Below the pieces are notes generated by a model that saw only the letters and a list, made by a program, of their open reading frames with translations, had not been told where the DNA came from and made no database searches. 5,032 nucleotides of DNA from an uncultured Solirubrobacterales bacterium (GTDB taxonomy: Bacteria > Actinomycetota > Thermoleophilia > Solirubrobacterales > Solirubrobacteraceae). Positions within the stretch are counted from its first letter, which is position 1. Every line of letters starts with the position of its first letter. Of this stretch, positions 4,325 through 5,032 are shown piece by piece. A program made the position numbers and the translations under genes. The DNA lies in assembly GCA_903959665.1 (NCBI GenBank), contig CAJBXY010000222.1:1-5032 (forward strand), read 5' to 3'.

Positions 4325-5032
4325 GTGACCGTCGCCGAGCGCTGCCGTGAACTGACCGACCGCTTCGAGCTACCTCCGCGCAGCGCCGAGAAGCTGAACG
4401 CGCTGCTCAAGTTCGTCATTACCGGCCCCAGCTCGCTAACCAATGTCCGCGACCCTGCCGCAGCGGTCGAGCTTCATATCGCCGATTCGCTCGCCGGCCT
4501 CGAGCTTCCCCAGTTGCGCGCTGCAACGACGATCGCCGACCTCGGCTCCGGCGGCGGCTTCCCAGGGCTCGTCCTAGCGATCGCGCTTCCCGAAACGGAG
4601 TTGACGCTGGTTGAGAGTGCGGCCCGCAAAGCCGATTTCCTGAGCGAAACGGCGGAGGCAATGACGCTCGAGAATGTTGCCGTTATTGCCGAAAGGGCTG
4701 AGTTATGGGCGCTGGAAGCACGCGAGCAGGACGTCGTTACTTCGCGCGCGCTGGCATCGACCTCGATCCTGCTCGAGTATGCAGCGCCCCTGCTGCGCGT
4801 CGGCGGGACTTTGGTCGCCTGGAAGGGGAGCCTCAGCGAAGAAGAGCTCAGCGACAGCGCCTTCGCAGCGGCTGAGCTGCAGATGAGTGAACCGCGCGTG
4901 CTCTCCGTTAGCGAGGATCTCGTCCGCGGAGCCGACAGCCGCCAGCTGATCGTCAGCGAAAAGATGGCGACCACGCCCGAGCGCTATCCGCGCCGGCCGG
5001 GGATCGCGAAGAAGCGCCCACTAGCCGCAAAA
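4325..5032 (+). CDS. rsmG: 16S rRNA (guanine-N7)-methyltransferase RsmG (GidB), 3' end cut by window
   Basis: RsmG uses S-adenosylmethionine to methylate N7 of G527 (E. coli numbering) in the 530 loop of 16S rRNA; loss gives low-level streptomycin resistance in several bacteria. The visible 236 codons show HIADSL (51-56), the SAM-binding motif DLGSGGGFPG (72-81), LVESAARKADFL (95-106), SRALAS (140-145), AWKG (165-168) and the family C-terminal pattern YPRRPGIAKKRPL (221-233). That last motif normally ends the protein, so the stop is probably only a few codons past the window. The start is taken as GTG at 4325; TTG at 4316 is in frame but would overlap the -10-like TAGCTT. No ribosome binding site precedes either. 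rsmG often heads an rsmG-parA-parB cluster, which the adjacent parS supports. Confidence 0.96.
   Translation, partial: MTVAERCRELTDRFELPPRSAEKLNALLKFVITGPSSLTNVRDPAAAVELHIADSLAGLELPQLRAATTIADLGSGGGFPGLVLAIALPETELTLVESAARKADFLSETAEAMTLENVAVIAERAELWALEAREQDVVTSRALASTSILLEYAAPLLRVGGTLVAWKGSLSEEELSDSAFAAAELQMSEPRVLSVSEDLVRGADSRQLIVSEKMATTPERYPRRPGIAKKRPLAAK

Overview
This is an ordinary chromosomal, origin-proximal housekeeping region: dnaN (partial) and dnaA on the minus strand, divergent from rpmH-rnpA-yidD-yidC-jag and then rsmG (3' end cut) on the plus strand. Nothing looks transferred, and no insertion sequence, CRISPR array, phage gene, tRNA or rRNA is visible. Base composition is moderately high GC (about 60% by eye). 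That composition, GTG/TTG starts, an R50-containing YidC without a lipobox, a Jag protein without its N-terminal domain, and the RpmH sequence suggest a high-GC Gram-positive, most plausibly an actinobacterium. A deep branch such as Thermoleophilia is my guess from the style of the proteins, not something proven here.

Layout. Bases 1-393 (minus) hold the first 131 codons of the beta clamp, starting at TTG with a good ribosome binding site. Bases 394-516 are a short dnaA-dnaN gap with two small palindromes and one near-match to a DnaA box. Bases 517-1890 (minus) are a full-length dnaA starting at GTG. Bases 1891-2073 form the divergent dnaA/rpmH control region, with a 9-bp inverted repeat whose arms can each be read as an outward-facing -10 element. 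Bases 2074-4269 (plus) are five tightly packed genes (gaps of 2 and 6 nt, and two 1-nt ATGA-type overlaps) that look like one transcript. Bases 4270-4324 carry a clear ParB binding site (parS) and a probable promoter. Bases 4325-5032 hold nearly all of rsmG, which is cut by the window edge close to its natural end.

How the genes fit together. DnaA and DnaN start and sustain chromosome replication. RpmH is a ribosomal protein and RnpA is the protein subunit of RNase P. YidD and YidC serve membrane protein insertion, and Jag/KhpB is an RNA-binding protein usually encoded with YidC. RsmG methylates 16S rRNA, and in many bacteria it is followed by parA-parB; the parS just before rsmG fits that order. 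I did not find a previously undescribed system. The points most worth checking are the parS overlapping a candidate leaderless rsmG promoter, a repeated GCTAGCTTG motif at three gene-start regions, an Asn in place of the usual Asp in the DnaA DNA-binding signature, and the lack of a recognisable DnaA-box cluster in either origin-type gap.
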